Below, piece after piece: positions 57,653-64,000 of a stretch of DNA of 64,000 nt (its first letter is position 1; the number at the start of each line of letters is the position of its first letter). A program made the translations under genes and the position numbers. Source of the stretch: Rhabdochlamydiaceae bacterium (GTDB taxonomy: Bacteria > Chlamydiota > Chlamydiia > Chlamydiales > Rhabdochlamydiaceae). The notes below the pieces were generated by a model. That model was given only the letters and a program-made list of their open reading frames with translations. It made no database searches and was not told the origin of the DNA. The stretch spans positions 1 through 64,000 of the forward strand of contig JAIETG010000007.1 of assembly GCA_019745395.1 (NCBI GenBank), given 5' to 3'.

Positions 57653-57871
57653 ATGCCTTTGATTCAGGGCGGCAGCGAAGAAAGCATGCACGCGAATATC
57701 AAGAAGCTGATAGGGGAAGGGTACAAGAGGAAGCAAGCGGTTGCGATTGCCTATAGCATAGCCGAAAAGGCAAAAAGCAAAGACGATCAGATTGAGAAAA
57801 AGCCCTTTCAATACAAAAACCACTGCATGAATTCTTCCAAGGAAGAAACTCAGCAGTTTCCTTATCTATAG
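57653..57871 (+). CDS. Small phage-type protein
   Basis: 72 residues from ATG 57653 with AGGAGAG upstream. N-terminal segment MPLIQGGSEESMHANIKKLIGEGYKRKQAVAIAYSIAEKA matches a short family found in phage genomes near head genes (PLxxGxSxxxxxxNIxxxxxxG...QAVAIA). Function unknown. It marks the right boundary of cargo B but lies on the plus strand, opposite to the virion genes. Confidence 0.7.
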   Translation: MPLIQGGSEESMHANIKKLIGEGYKRKQAVAIAYSIAEKAKSKDDQIEKKPFQYKNHCMNSSKEETQQFPYL

Positions 57872-57908
57872 AAAAGACTCGTTAGCATCTGCCATTACAT
57901 TGGAGTCT

Positions 57909-59054
57909 ATGGGACCGTTCATCCAAATGGATAAATCGACTGTGCAGGGACTCAGTTTTGAGGAGTGCACATATTTATGCAGATACTATTCTCACGTTAT
58001 ATCACCTATTTTGCTTAGAGAACTCACCTCAATGCTTGCGAAGCAAGATGAAGATACTCAAGATCTTCAGAGAAAAGTTAGCACGCTTGCCGCGAAATCG
58101 AAATTCGGGCCTGTACAGTTAGTTCCATCCGGAGACAAATTGGCTTACAACAATTTGATGGGAGCGTTCGTTCCAATGGATGGGCGCTTGCCCATTGAAG
58201 GCGGAAAGCTCTGTGTGACTAAAGATGGACGGAAAGGGTGGTTCTTTGATGAACAGCCTGAAATCGGAATGCTTAGAAACTGGGGCGATGGCATTTTTCA
58301 AGAAAGCGAAATTGAAACGGGCAGAGAATTTAGGAAAATTGACTCGGATATCGACTTAGAAACCCTCTGCAAAGCGATTGCTGATGATCTCGCACACTTG
58401 CCGAAATTTAAATCGCTGGAAGAGCTAATGCATTGGATTGACAATGTTCACTTCCGCCAACTTGAGCCTCAACATCTTCTATTAAGTGCTGCAAATTTCA
58501 TCTTAAGGCCCGAACACATACAGCCAATGTTGCTCCGCTGGGCAGCTCTAGGAAGTCCCTCGCTTGAGAAATTCGCTCCTTATTCTTTTTATTTCTACAA
58601 AGTTAACCTTTTCTATATCCTTGGAATATATTTCGACCTAATAAAAAAGGGGAAGAAATCAAAGACACATCTTGATATTCAATACATTTATTATCTTCCA
58701 TTCTCAATGGTTTTTACTTCGGGAGATAAGGAATTGATGAAAATTGCCCCTTTCTTTTTAAGAAAAAATCAAGAATTCGTCTCCCTGACGGAGCTGAAAA
58801 ATGATTTCACCTTATTGAATAATTTCTTCAAGGAACTGTCAGAGGAAAAGCTAAAAGAGTTTTACTTGGAATACGGCCCATATCCTCCAGATTTACAGGA
58901 ATGCCGCACATGCCAAATATGGAAAAAGCGAATGAATCCACGACCTCCAAAAGCTGGGGCTCGGCCTACTCCGGAAGAAGAAAAAAGAATCCTTGAAGAA
59001 CTCAAGATATTTCGAGAGGCAGTACCTGTTGACCCTTATAAGGCTCCCGCATGA
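57909..59054 (+). CDS. Hypothetical protein in the phage region (possible accessory/defence gene)
   Basis: 381 residues from ATG 57909 (a TTG nine bases earlier is possible, and GGAG lies just upstream). No family recognised. Features: a helical first 60 residues, a Gly/Asp-rich middle (KDGRKGWFFDEQPEIGMLRNWG), HLDIQYIYYLPFSMVFTSGDKELMKIAPFFL, and a CRTCQIWKKRMNPRPPK segment followed by a charged helix. No signal peptide. It faces the virion genes tail to tail and with its small upstream neighbour forms a plus-strand pair, the usual place for phage-carried accessory genes. Confidence 0.65.
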   Translation: MGPFIQMDKSTVQGLSFEECTYLCRYYSHVISPILLRELTSMLAKQDEDTQDLQRKVSTLAAKSKFGPVQLVPSGDKLAYNNLMGAFVPMDGRLPIEGGKLCVTKDGRKGWFFDEQPEIGMLRNWGDGIFQESEIETGREFRKIDSDIDLETLCKAIADDLAHLPKFKSLEELMHWIDNVHFRQLEPQHLLLSAANFILRPEHIQPMLLRWAALGSPSLEKFAPYSFYFYKVNLFYILGIYFDLIKKGKKSKTHLDIQYIYYLPFSMVFTSGDKELMKIAPFFLRKNQEFVSLTELKNDFTLLNNFFKELSEEKLKEFYLEYGPYPPDLQECRTCQIWKKRMNPRPPKAGARPTPEEEKRILEELKIFREAVPVDPYKAPA

Positions 59055-59061
59055 TCGGACA

Positions 59062-59307
59062 CTATTTACTGCTATCTTCTTTGGGATAAACTTCAGGGAC
59101 ATAGTGGGCGAATTCCCTGGCCTCTTTATCGCATATGGAGACAGAGGTGATCGACGAAGAGCTCCCTGTTTCCACTTTATCGCTCTCATAACAAGCTCCG
59201 ATCCAAGCTCTTTCTATAGCCGTTTCTTCAGTAGGAGCATCTACTTCTACCATGAAATATTGCGTGAAGGACAACCCGACGCGCCATTTTGGAAATTTTT
59301 TATTCAC
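59062..59307 (-). CDS. Small phage protein
   Basis: 81 residues from GTG 59307, chosen because TAGGGA lies five bases upstream and this start clears the preceding gene; longer in-frame starts overlap it by up to 67 bases. Core PKWRVGLSFTQYFMVEVDAPTEETAIERAWIGACYES suggests a small alpha/beta fold. Family not recognised. Last of the minus-strand virion genes before the accessory pair. Confidence 0.55.
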   Translation of the reverse strand: MNKKFPKWRVGLSFTQYFMVEVDAPTEETAIERAWIGACYESDKVETGSSSSITSVSICDKEAREFAHYVPEVYPKEDSSK

Positions 59308-59321
59308 TATATCCCTACTGG

Positions 59322-60026
59322 TTAAGTTACGCTGATATTTCCTTGAGAAATGCCAGTACATGTCCAATCCGTATTGGCTGCCGTACATAGCAGCTGAATA
59401 GCATCATATTGATTGGTTGAATCTAAATGGCCGCTAATTCCCATTGTCGTGTCCTGATTGCCAAAATGGATCGTCTGACCTACATTCTGAGCAATTTGCC
59501 ATCCTCCAGCCCCCTGTCCTACGATCCATACGAGATCCCCCACAGCTGATGTAGAAGGAAGCGTGGCTGTTACGAGGGAAGCGTTATTGGCGATATATCC
59601 GTTGTTGATTACCATGGCTTGCGCAGTTCCAGTTACCTCAGTAAAGGGAAAGATCGAAGCCTGAGGAGCCCATTTCACCCCATCTGGAGTCGTGGAATCG
59701 GTAGTCAGCACCTGATTGTCCGGCCCGACTGGTAGCCTCACATTATTAGAGGCCGTTCTGACCAGCAAATCTCCCTTTGTCGTAAGAGGGGAGATATTAT
59801 CAAATGTAGCGATAGGATCCGCTACATCAGACAGGTTATTTGCAACGGCAAGCAAATCGGTGATTTTCGTGCCAGAATCTTGGATGACCTTGCCAGTAGT
59901 ATCGGCAAAGGTAGCGATATCATCTTGGATAGATGAATCCGGACCAATGACGTTTCCTAATCCGCCTCCGCCAGTGCCCGACTTATCTAGGTTATTGGTA
60001 AAAGGATTGTACCCATAAATTGACAT
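59322..60026 (-). CDS. Phage tail-fibre/appendage-type virion protein
   Basis: 234 residues with low-complexity Gly and repeated T/S/D/N content: NPFTNNLDKSGTGGGGLGN, TTKGDLLVRTASNNVRLPVGPDNQVLTTDSTTPDGVKWAP, the recurring fibre motif of phage and giant-virus appendage proteins. C-terminal domain ~145-234 (VINNGYIANNASLVTATLPSTSAVGDLVWIVG and QNVGQTIHFGN) is the beta-rich tip domain often found after that motif. Likely an adsorption or decoration structure. No chaperone is adjacent. Confidence 0.75.
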   Translation of the reverse strand: MSIYGYNPFTNNLDKSGTGGGGLGNVIGPDSSIQDDIATFADTTGKVIQDSGTKITDLLAVANNLSDVADPIATFDNISPLTTKGDLLVRTASNNVRLPVGPDNQVLTTDSTTPDGVKWAPQASIFPFTEVTGTAQAMVINNGYIANNASLVTATLPSTSAVGDLVWIVGQGAGGWQIAQNVGQTIHFGNQDTTMGISGHLDSTNQYDAIQLLCTAANTDWTCTGISQGNISVT

Positions 60027-60035
60027 GGTTTTTTC

Positions 60036-60311
60036 CTATGAAAAGTAGGTCGCGCGATTGGTCCAACTATAGATAAAACCCGCCCCGTTATCGGGAATTT
60101 GGACCCGACTGATAAAGTTGTTGCTGTCGTAGCTCAGCTTGCGGATAAACCAGCTTGTACTATCAACACTGTCATTGGGAATTGCGGAAAAGCCGACGTA
60201 CAGGGGTCTTCCTGCGCTGTCATTGTCTAGCCTTTGCTCGTAGAAATCGTTGGTCCCCAGGGTAGAGGCAAGATTATTGATTTGATCAAAAACATTGGTA
60301 GGAATGGGCAT
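60036..60311 (-). CDS. Small phage structural protein
   Basis: 91 residues, beta-rich, acidic (LGTNDFYEQRLDNDSAGRPLYVGFSAIPNDSVDSTSWFIRKLSYDSNNFISRVQIPDN). Resembles small proteins placed immediately before tail-fibre genes. No named family. Nine bases separate its stop from the fibre-gene start. Confidence 0.6.
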   Translation of the reverse strand: MPIPTNVFDQINNLASTLGTNDFYEQRLDNDSAGRPLYVGFSAIPNDSVDSTSWFIRKLSYDSNNFISRVQIPDNGAGFIYSWTNRATYFS

Positions 60312-60370
60312 ATATCTCTCCTTCTGACCAAAGTCACGAAAAACTGTTATGCCCTCAATGGAGAATGAAC

Positions 60371-60538
60371 CTATTTTTGTTGGTCTTCTCGGTATTGGGA
60401 ATGAGAAGACAGACTATCACTTTTTTGAGCAACATCCTCTTCTAGATCTTGATGCTCCAGAAGGGGAGTAGCGAGGGCCCGAATACATTCAGGTATCGCA
60501 AACTCTTCAAGTGATTCCTCATGTCTAACATTCGGCAT
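60371..60538 (-). CDS. Small acidic phage ORF
   Basis: 55 residues, ATG with AAGG eight bases upstream. Acidic and hydrophilic: MPNVRHEESLEEFAIPECIR and ending SQYREDQQK. No family. It accounts for most of the 60312-60652 gap; the remainder (60539-60652) is G-rich spacer with nothing recognised. Confidence 0.45.
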   Translation of the reverse strand: MPNVRHEESLEEFAIPECIRALATPLLEHQDLEEDVAQKSDSLSSHSQYREDQQK

Positions 60539-60652
60539 GGCGCAGCCTTGTGCGATGGTTGCATTTTTAAAAACTTATGTTAGCTAAATTTTAGAGGAGT
60601 ATTTGAGAAGGGGAGTCGATGAGTAGATGTGTCTTATGAGTCTATTTTAAGC

Positions 60653-61072
60653 TTATGCAGTCCTGTGAGCAAATGCCTGAGAACCCCATCCGTTGGATGT
60701 AGAAGCTGTTTTTTGGGCTCGAGGCTGATTATATCCGCCTAATGCATTTTGATCATAGGAAGTACCGCCAGAACCCGAATTTGAGCCATCGGCCTTAGAA
60801 TTAAAGTGGGCTTTGACTTTGGTTTTGATTAGATTCGTAACCGTTTCATTCTGGCTCATTGAATCCAGCATGAACCACTGACACCAGTGTTCTCCAGTTT
60901 CATCCACTTTCTTAAAGCTCGGGGCTGCAATGAATACACCGCTCCCATCTTTAGTCCGTTGGACCTTATAGCGTAAAATGATCTGACCAAAAAACCTGAT
61001 GCTTGCAACGCCTAGATACTTTTCTGCAGGAGTTTCATCGAAAGTTAAGAATTCGACTTGGGGGTCTTCCAT
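60653..61072 (-). CDS. Phage DNA-binding-like protein (SpoVG/SSB-type)
   Basis: 139 residues. Residues ~15-60 (KYLGVASIRFFGQIILRYKVQRTKDGSGVFIAAPSFKK) resemble the strand layout of SpoVG-like nucleic-acid-binding proteins. The C-terminal third is Gly/Ser/Asn-rich (SKADGSNSGSGGTSYDQN) ending in a non-acidic tail, as in single-strand-binding-like proteins with flexible tails. The assignment is tentative; it could be a replication or recombination accessory protein. Confidence 0.5.
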   Translation of the reverse strand: MEDPQVEFLTFDETPAEKYLGVASIRFFGQIILRYKVQRTKDGSGVFIAAPSFKKVDETGEHWCQWFMLDSMSQNETVTNLIKTKVKAHFNSKADGSNSGSGGTSYDQNALGGYNQPRAQKTASTSNGWGSQAFAHRTA

Positions 61073-61287
61073 ATTCTTGATTTCCTCTTGTTAATCTTTA
61101 GTCCCTTTCGGATTTGGTTGACCGCCGCATAACACAGCGCCATCAATGTGTCCGAATACCACATGGCAGAACTCTACCGTGTGTATACTTTTTCACAATA
61201 AAGACTTTACCCTAATAATACAAAACTAATCTTCGTTTTTCTAGGAGGCGCTGCTTTTGAGAGAGGGTAAGATAAATCTAAGAGCGG

Positions 61288-61554
61288 TCATGGGTACGGA
61301 TTTTGCCCATTCAGAGGCTCTAAATAATCTACAGATTTGATGGAGAAATCAGGAAAATAGGGGGCAGCATTCTCATAAAAAATGGGCCTGCCTGTTTCAG
61401 CTATTCTGGTGGCATTTTCGTCGGTAGAAAAGCTATTATCAGCAGTCCCTATTCTCACTTGCCATTTAGAACTAATTTTCAGAAGAACGGCAAAGTTATT
61501 ATCCGCTCCTTCCCATTGCTTAAGAGAATAAACATCTAATGGTGGTTTGGCCAT
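61288..61554 (-). CDS. Small phage hypothetical protein
   Basis: 88 residues from ATG 61554 with GGAG five bases upstream, beginning MAKPPLDVYSLKQWEGADNN. Contains two likely beta hairpins (FAVLLKISSKWQVRIG) and ends FSIKSVDYLEPLNGQNPYP. No family recognised. The 215-base gap after it (61073-61287) holds no convincing gene. Confidence 0.5.
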   Translation of the reverse strand: MAKPPLDVYSLKQWEGADNNFAVLLKISSKWQVRIGTADNSFSTDENATRIAETGRPIFYENAAPYFPDFSIKSVDYLEPLNGQNPYP

Positions 61555-61591
61555 ATAAACTCCAATTTTATACCTATGAGTATTATATGGT

Positions 61592-62086
61592 TTAAGATTT
61601 TTCTGCATGCTCTTTTAATGATGACATTGGCGCATGCTGCTCTACAATTTCTCGGATCAGCTGCGATACAGAATAAATTTCTCCGGTTTCCCGAGATTTT
61701 TCAATCGCCAGACGTTTCAAAAGCTTGTGATACTCCTTTTCTACTCTAATGCAAACCATCGTGGACTCTTTAAACGTCCTTTTGCCATCTTTCTTCTTGT
61801 TGCCAGGCATTTCCGATAGTGGCCTTCTATTATGCGGTCCTACCCATCTGCAATTGGCTTTGCAAAAATCATGATCCAAACTGATGAGCTCGATGCCGTC
61901 ACAGTCTTCTGACTTGGACCCCATGTCCTCATAGAACTTGATGAAGGAGTTCTTCCACTCCGGGCACATCGCGATGCCACGCCCTCCGTAGCTCTTGTAG
62001 CTTTTGGCGTTTTTGTTGTAACAAAGCATCTTGATTCTGATCCAAGTTTTGTGTTCCTTGGATTTGGTCATCTTGTGTGTTGTCAT
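61592..62086 (-). CDS. HNH/AP2-like DNA-binding phage protein with C-terminal RHH
   Basis: 164 residues from ATG 62086. The first ~90 residues match the phage HNH/AP2-type pattern: HKTWIRIKMLCYNKNAKSYKSYGGRGIAMCPEWKNSFIKFYEDMG, then SLDHDFCKANCRWVGPHNRRP. Residues ~105-155 look like a ribbon-helix-helix (STMVCIRVEKEYHKLLKRLAIEKS then YSVSQLIREIVEQ). Nuclease residues are incomplete, so a DNA-binding role is as likely as cleavage. Its first ~158 bases overlap the upstream gene in another frame. Confidence 0.65.
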   Translation of the reverse strand: MTTHKMTKSKEHKTWIRIKMLCYNKNAKSYKSYGGRGIAMCPEWKNSFIKFYEDMGSKSEDCDGIELISLDHDFCKANCRWVGPHNRRPLSEMPGNKKKDGKRTFKESTMVCIRVEKEYHKLLKRLAIEKSRETGEIYSVSQLIREIVEQHAPMSSLKEHAEKS

Positions 62087-62555
62087 GGTTCCTTTTTGTC
62101 TTGAAGTCAAAATTTATCTGATCATCGTCCACTGGAAACTGCTTGAGGATGATTCCTCTTAAAAACTTGGGGACGGTGATCTCTTGTTCCTCCGCGAGCT
62201 TTTTGATTAAAATGAAGTTTTCGAAGGGGATAGCGAATGAGACGGTGTGGTTTTCATCCCTTCTCCAACTAATGAATGTACCCGTCTGACTATTGTTATT
62301 CGGATTCAGTGGGTGGTTTTTCTTGTGAACGACCCCGTGGCAGGTGCTACAAAGCCAATAGACGCATAAGGGCTTCCCATAATCGACATGATGGGCCTCA
62401 AGTTTGCTATGTTCTAATGTGCAGAGATCACATTGGACAGGGCGCTTAATTTTGCCCTCTTTTAAGGCGGCCGCAACATCTCTACGGGCAGCAGCCTTCC
62501 TTTTGAATTCTAGGCATTCATCGTTGTTAATCTTATATTTCGGCGCAGGAAACAT
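61929..62555 (-). CDS. Zinc-binding HNH-like phage protein with RHH-like segment
   Basis: 208 residues. Metal-binding cluster at ~41-77: CDLCTLEHSKLEAHHVDYGKPLCVYWLCSTCHGVVHKK, i.e. CxxC, HH, CxxCH, as in phage HNH-family proteins. A ribbon-helix-helix-like segment follows (HTVSFAIPFENFILIKKLAEEQEITVPKFLRGIILKQF). The last ~50 residues are Gln/Asp-rich and encoded over the start of the next gene. Function unknown; two RHH-carrying zinc proteins in a row is notable. Confidence 0.65.
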   Translation of the reverse strand: MFPAPKYKINNDECLEFKRKAAARRDVAAALKEGKIKRPVQCDLCTLEHSKLEAHHVDYGKPLCVYWLCSTCHGVVHKKNHPLNPNNNSQTGTFISWRRDENHTVSFAIPFENFILIKKLAEEQEITVPKFLRGIILKQFPVDDDQINFDFKTKRNHDNTQDDQIQGTQNLDQNQDALLQQKRQKLQELRRAWHRDVPGVEELLHQVL

Positions 62556-62577
62556 TATTTTAATTTCACGTCTTGTA

Positions 62578-62814
62578 TTAAGCGAGTAGAGGTTGTTTTT
62601 GTCGGATCTTCTTCGGCCGCCCCTTGGATCTTGAAGCTGGTTTTACCTGCCCACCAGTAATGAAATAGATTTTTTGAGCCGTTTCATCATCAATAGTTTC
62701 GTTCTTTTTCGCCTTCCAAATCACTTGTCGGGTACAGCCAGACAACCTAGCCAACTCATTGGTTTCCATATTATTTTTTCTTAACCAACGTTCGAGCTCC
62801 ATTGACTGGTCCAT
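62578..62814 (-). CDS. Cro/YdaS-like phage regulator
   Basis: 78 residues. Helix-turn-helix: MELERWLRKNNMETNELARLSGCTRQVIWKAKKNETI, then ITGGQVKPASRSKGRPKK with a basic tail, as in Cro/YdaS-type repressors. GAGGAG lies upstream of ATG 62814. It faces the plus-strand early genes across a 280-base control region containing a candidate operator. Confidence 0.75.
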   Translation of the reverse strand: MDQSMELERWLRKNNMETNELARLSGCTRQVIWKAKKNETIDDETAQKIYFITGGQVKPASRSKGRPKKIRQKQPLLA

Positions 62815-62836
62815 ATCGATTTAATCTCCTCTAGTT

Positions 62837-62853
62837 TTGCGCAGTATACGCAA
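62837..62853. promoter_or_regulatory. Candidate phage operator
   Basis: TTGCG-cagtata-CGCAA, 23 bases upstream of the Cro-like start codon, in the divergent control region between minus-strand and plus-strand phage genes. The rest of 62854-63091 shows no clear second operator copy. Confidence 0.4.
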
Positions 62854-62939
62854 GGTAAAATGTTTCTGTAAATCTTTTCATTTGCTTAAACACTCGAACT
62901 GTATAAAATCCGTCCTACAAGTCTCCAAAGGCAAAAAAA

Positions 62940-63053
62940 ATGAACTTCAATGTAAGAATGAAAAAGATTATGATACGCGAGATCGGTATCAACGCTGATT
63001 CGTTTAAATATGCACTGCATGTGTGCGATCAATTGGGTTCGTTCCTTTGGTGA
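62940..63053 (+). CDS. Very short phage ORF
   Basis: 37 codons starting at ATG 62940 (MNFNVRMKKIMIREIGINAD) in the early control region. No ribosome site better than an A-run, and no family. Listed because nothing else occupies the stretch. Confidence 0.25.
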   Translation: MNFNVRMKKIMIREIGINADSFKYALHVCDQLGSFLW

Positions 63054-63091
63054 CTGAAGGGTTGTATGTGAATCAGTAACGAGAGACGGGA

Positions 63092-63319
63092 ATGATAAAC
63101 GAAGTAATACAAAGAAACAATGTGAATCTACAGCGCGTAAGCTCTAAAGGTAGAGTCGATTTGGCGTTAGAAAACGAGATTTTGGAAATAAAATTAGGGG
63201 GTCAAGTTTGCCGACCAGCCCCCCTAAAGGTGGAATTTCGCAAAATGTTCTTTCCTATGCCCCTGCTATTCCTTTCGGGAATCTTCACAGGGATTGGCAT
63301 TATGCTAGCTTTAAACTAA
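63092..63319 (+). CDS. Small phage membrane protein
   Basis: 75 residues. A hydrophilic N-terminal half (INEVIQRNNVNLQRVSSKG) is followed by one hydrophobic helix near the end (MFFPMPLLFLSGIFTGIGIM). GAGAGACGGGA lies upstream of the ATG. A single-span early phage protein; function unknown. Confidence 0.55.
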   Translation: MINEVIQRNNVNLQRVSSKGRVDLALENEILEIKLGGQVCRPAPLKVEFRKMFFPMPLLFLSGIFTGIGIMLALN

Positions 63320-63349
63320 CCAATTCCTCAAGGAAAAAAGGACACAATT

Positions 63350-63613
63350 ATGGACAGGAAAAAAATGGACAAAGGATTTCTAGATTCACTAGACCTTGAA
63401 AGCTCAATGGACGAGATCTTGGAATTAACCGAGACGTTCAAATATGACCTGGTCAAAGCCAAAAGAGATCGTGAAAAATCTGGAAAATATACAGTTTCCT
63501 GCCTCTTTCGTGTCCGACAGCTCCTAATCGATTTAGAAAAATTAGGATCGCAATTTCGTAAGCTATCGATTGCTTATGAAAAGGATTCAGAAAAGAAAAA
63601 GAAAGGCAAATAG
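63350..63613 (+). CDS. Hc1-like (chlamydial histone H1-type) protein encoded by the phage
   Basis: 87 residues. The segment ETFKYDLVKAKRDREKSGKYTV, then FRVRQLLIDLEKLGSQFRKLSIAYEKDSEKKKKGK, follows the pattern of the Chlamydia Hc1 N-terminal domain (DLxKAE...AAxRVRxxSIKLEKxxKxYRKxSIKAEK). Hc1 condenses chlamydial DNA in the elementary body. This version has the helical region but only a stub of the Lys-rich C-terminal tail. Its position between early phage genes suggests a role with phage or host chromatin. It is the best single pointer to a chlamydial host. Confidence 0.65.
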   Translation: MDRKKMDKGFLDSLDLESSMDEILELTETFKYDLVKAKRDREKSGKYTVSCLFRVRQLLIDLEKLGSQFRKLSIAYEKDSEKKKKGK

Positions 63614-63622
63614 GCGAAAAAA

Positions 63623-64000
63623 ATGAACGACAACTCAGATGAGAATATCCCTCCAGGATATGCACGCGTAACGGAGGTGCTTAAACCATACACCTCCTTC
63701 GATGGAATTGACCCTGCTGTTCTTGCAAAAGCGGCTGACAGGGGAACGCGAGTCCATAAATACTGCGAACTCTACACCCAGAACCTTCTCATTGAAAAAG
63801 TGGCCGATGATTGCCGTCCCTACGTAACCAGCTTCATCCAATGGTTCGATGCAATGGTCGAAGAGGTGTGGGTCAGCGAAATGAGACTTTCCTGTAGCAA
63901 GTACCTGATCACAGGGAAACTCGATATGGTCGTTACTATTAAAGGCGACAAAACAGAAACCCTCGTCGATCTAAAAACCCCACAACAAGCAAGTCTCTCC
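63623..64000 (+). CDS. PD-(D/E)xK exonuclease-like phage protein, cut by the window edge
   Basis: 126 codons from ATG 63623 to the right edge, no stop reached. RecB/Cas4-like layout: PPGYARVTEVLKPYTSFDGIDP, RGTRVHKYCELYTQ (the conserved His of the RGTxxH motif), KYLITGKLDMVV (Asp) and ETLVDLKTPQQ (DxK pair). This is a single-strand or double-strand exonuclease typical of phage recombination modules. It begins nine bases after the Hc1-like stop. Confidence 0.8.
   Translation, partial: MNDNSDENIPPGYARVTEVLKPYTSFDGIDPAVLAKAADRGTRVHKYCELYTQNLLIEKVADDCRPYVTSFIQWFDAMVEEVWVSEMRLSCSKYLITGKLDMVVTIKGDKTETLVDLKTPQQASLS

Noticed and set aside
1-64000. CRISPR arrays, retrons, diversity-generating elements, tRNA or rRNA genes
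   Set aside because: No regularly spaced direct repeats, no reverse transcriptase and no tRNA-like cloverleaf or TTCGA loop context was found by eye.
1-64000. Insertion sequences with transposase
   Set aside because: No DDE transposase motif or terminal inverted repeats flanked by target duplications were seen, despite the mosaic layout.

Overview
The window reads as a chlamydia-related (Parachlamydiales-type) chromosome or large mobile element built around a tailed-phage genome that carries two large blocks of cargo. The host assignment is an inference. It rests on a phage-side gene resembling the chlamydial histone Hc1 (63350-63613) and on the abundance of secreted accessory enzymes. No rRNA, tRNA or housekeeping locus is present to settle it.

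Phage layer. Reading the minus strand from right to left, the phage genes follow a collinear order: HTH regulator, two zinc/RHH proteins and small virion genes (62.8-59.1 kb); then DUF1064, ParB-methyltransferase, TerS and TerL (27.4-23.8 kb); then portal, MuF head morphogenesis and DUF2213 (4.8-0 kb). Early genes on the plus strand (Hc1-like, PD-(D/E)xK exonuclease) run off the right edge. The late series is interrupted twice. Cargo A (4.9-23.7 kb) lies between TerL and portal, and cargo B (27.5-57.6 kb) lies between DUF1064 and the distal virion genes.

Most striking observation. The MuF gene (1479-3317, minus) contains a complete 329-residue intein (1527-2513) inserted at the conserved Cys-Arg-Cys motif. 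Inside it, on the opposite strand, lies a 299-codon ORF (1599-2498, plus) with two helix-turn-helix units and a Vsr/EDxHD-like nuclease core. This looks like a homing endonuclease encoded antisense to its own intein. The intein has no recognisable endonuclease on its sense strand.

Cargo A. A divergent copper module has CopA, two small Cys/Met-rich membrane peptides, a 44-residue metallothionein-like peptide, a TolC-type lipoprotein and a multicopper oxidase fused to a DUF2231 membrane domain. It is followed by an AAA ATPase-nuclease, a Zn/Cd ATPase, oxidoreductases, a tyrosine recombinase with an RHH protein, and an AbiEi/AbiEii toxin-antitoxin pair.

Cargo B. This block holds an unusual number of methyltransferases, GNAT acetyltransferases and hydrolases. 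Many carry apparent Sec signal peptides although their families are normally cytosolic. It also has a tightly overlapped operon of two-domain GNAT fusions (CPT-GNAT, GNAT-NUDIX, GNAT-flavin reductase) and several drug-detoxification-like genes (APH(9)-like, ABC-F, MFS, FAD monooxygenase, PadR). A divergent locus (PhzF-YbaK fusion, YheO-type regulator, aminotransferase, AlaX-like editing protein) looks dedicated to a non-standard amino acid. Two adjacent genes share an N-terminal leader that could be a secretion signal.

All assignments come from reading motifs by eye. No database search was possible.
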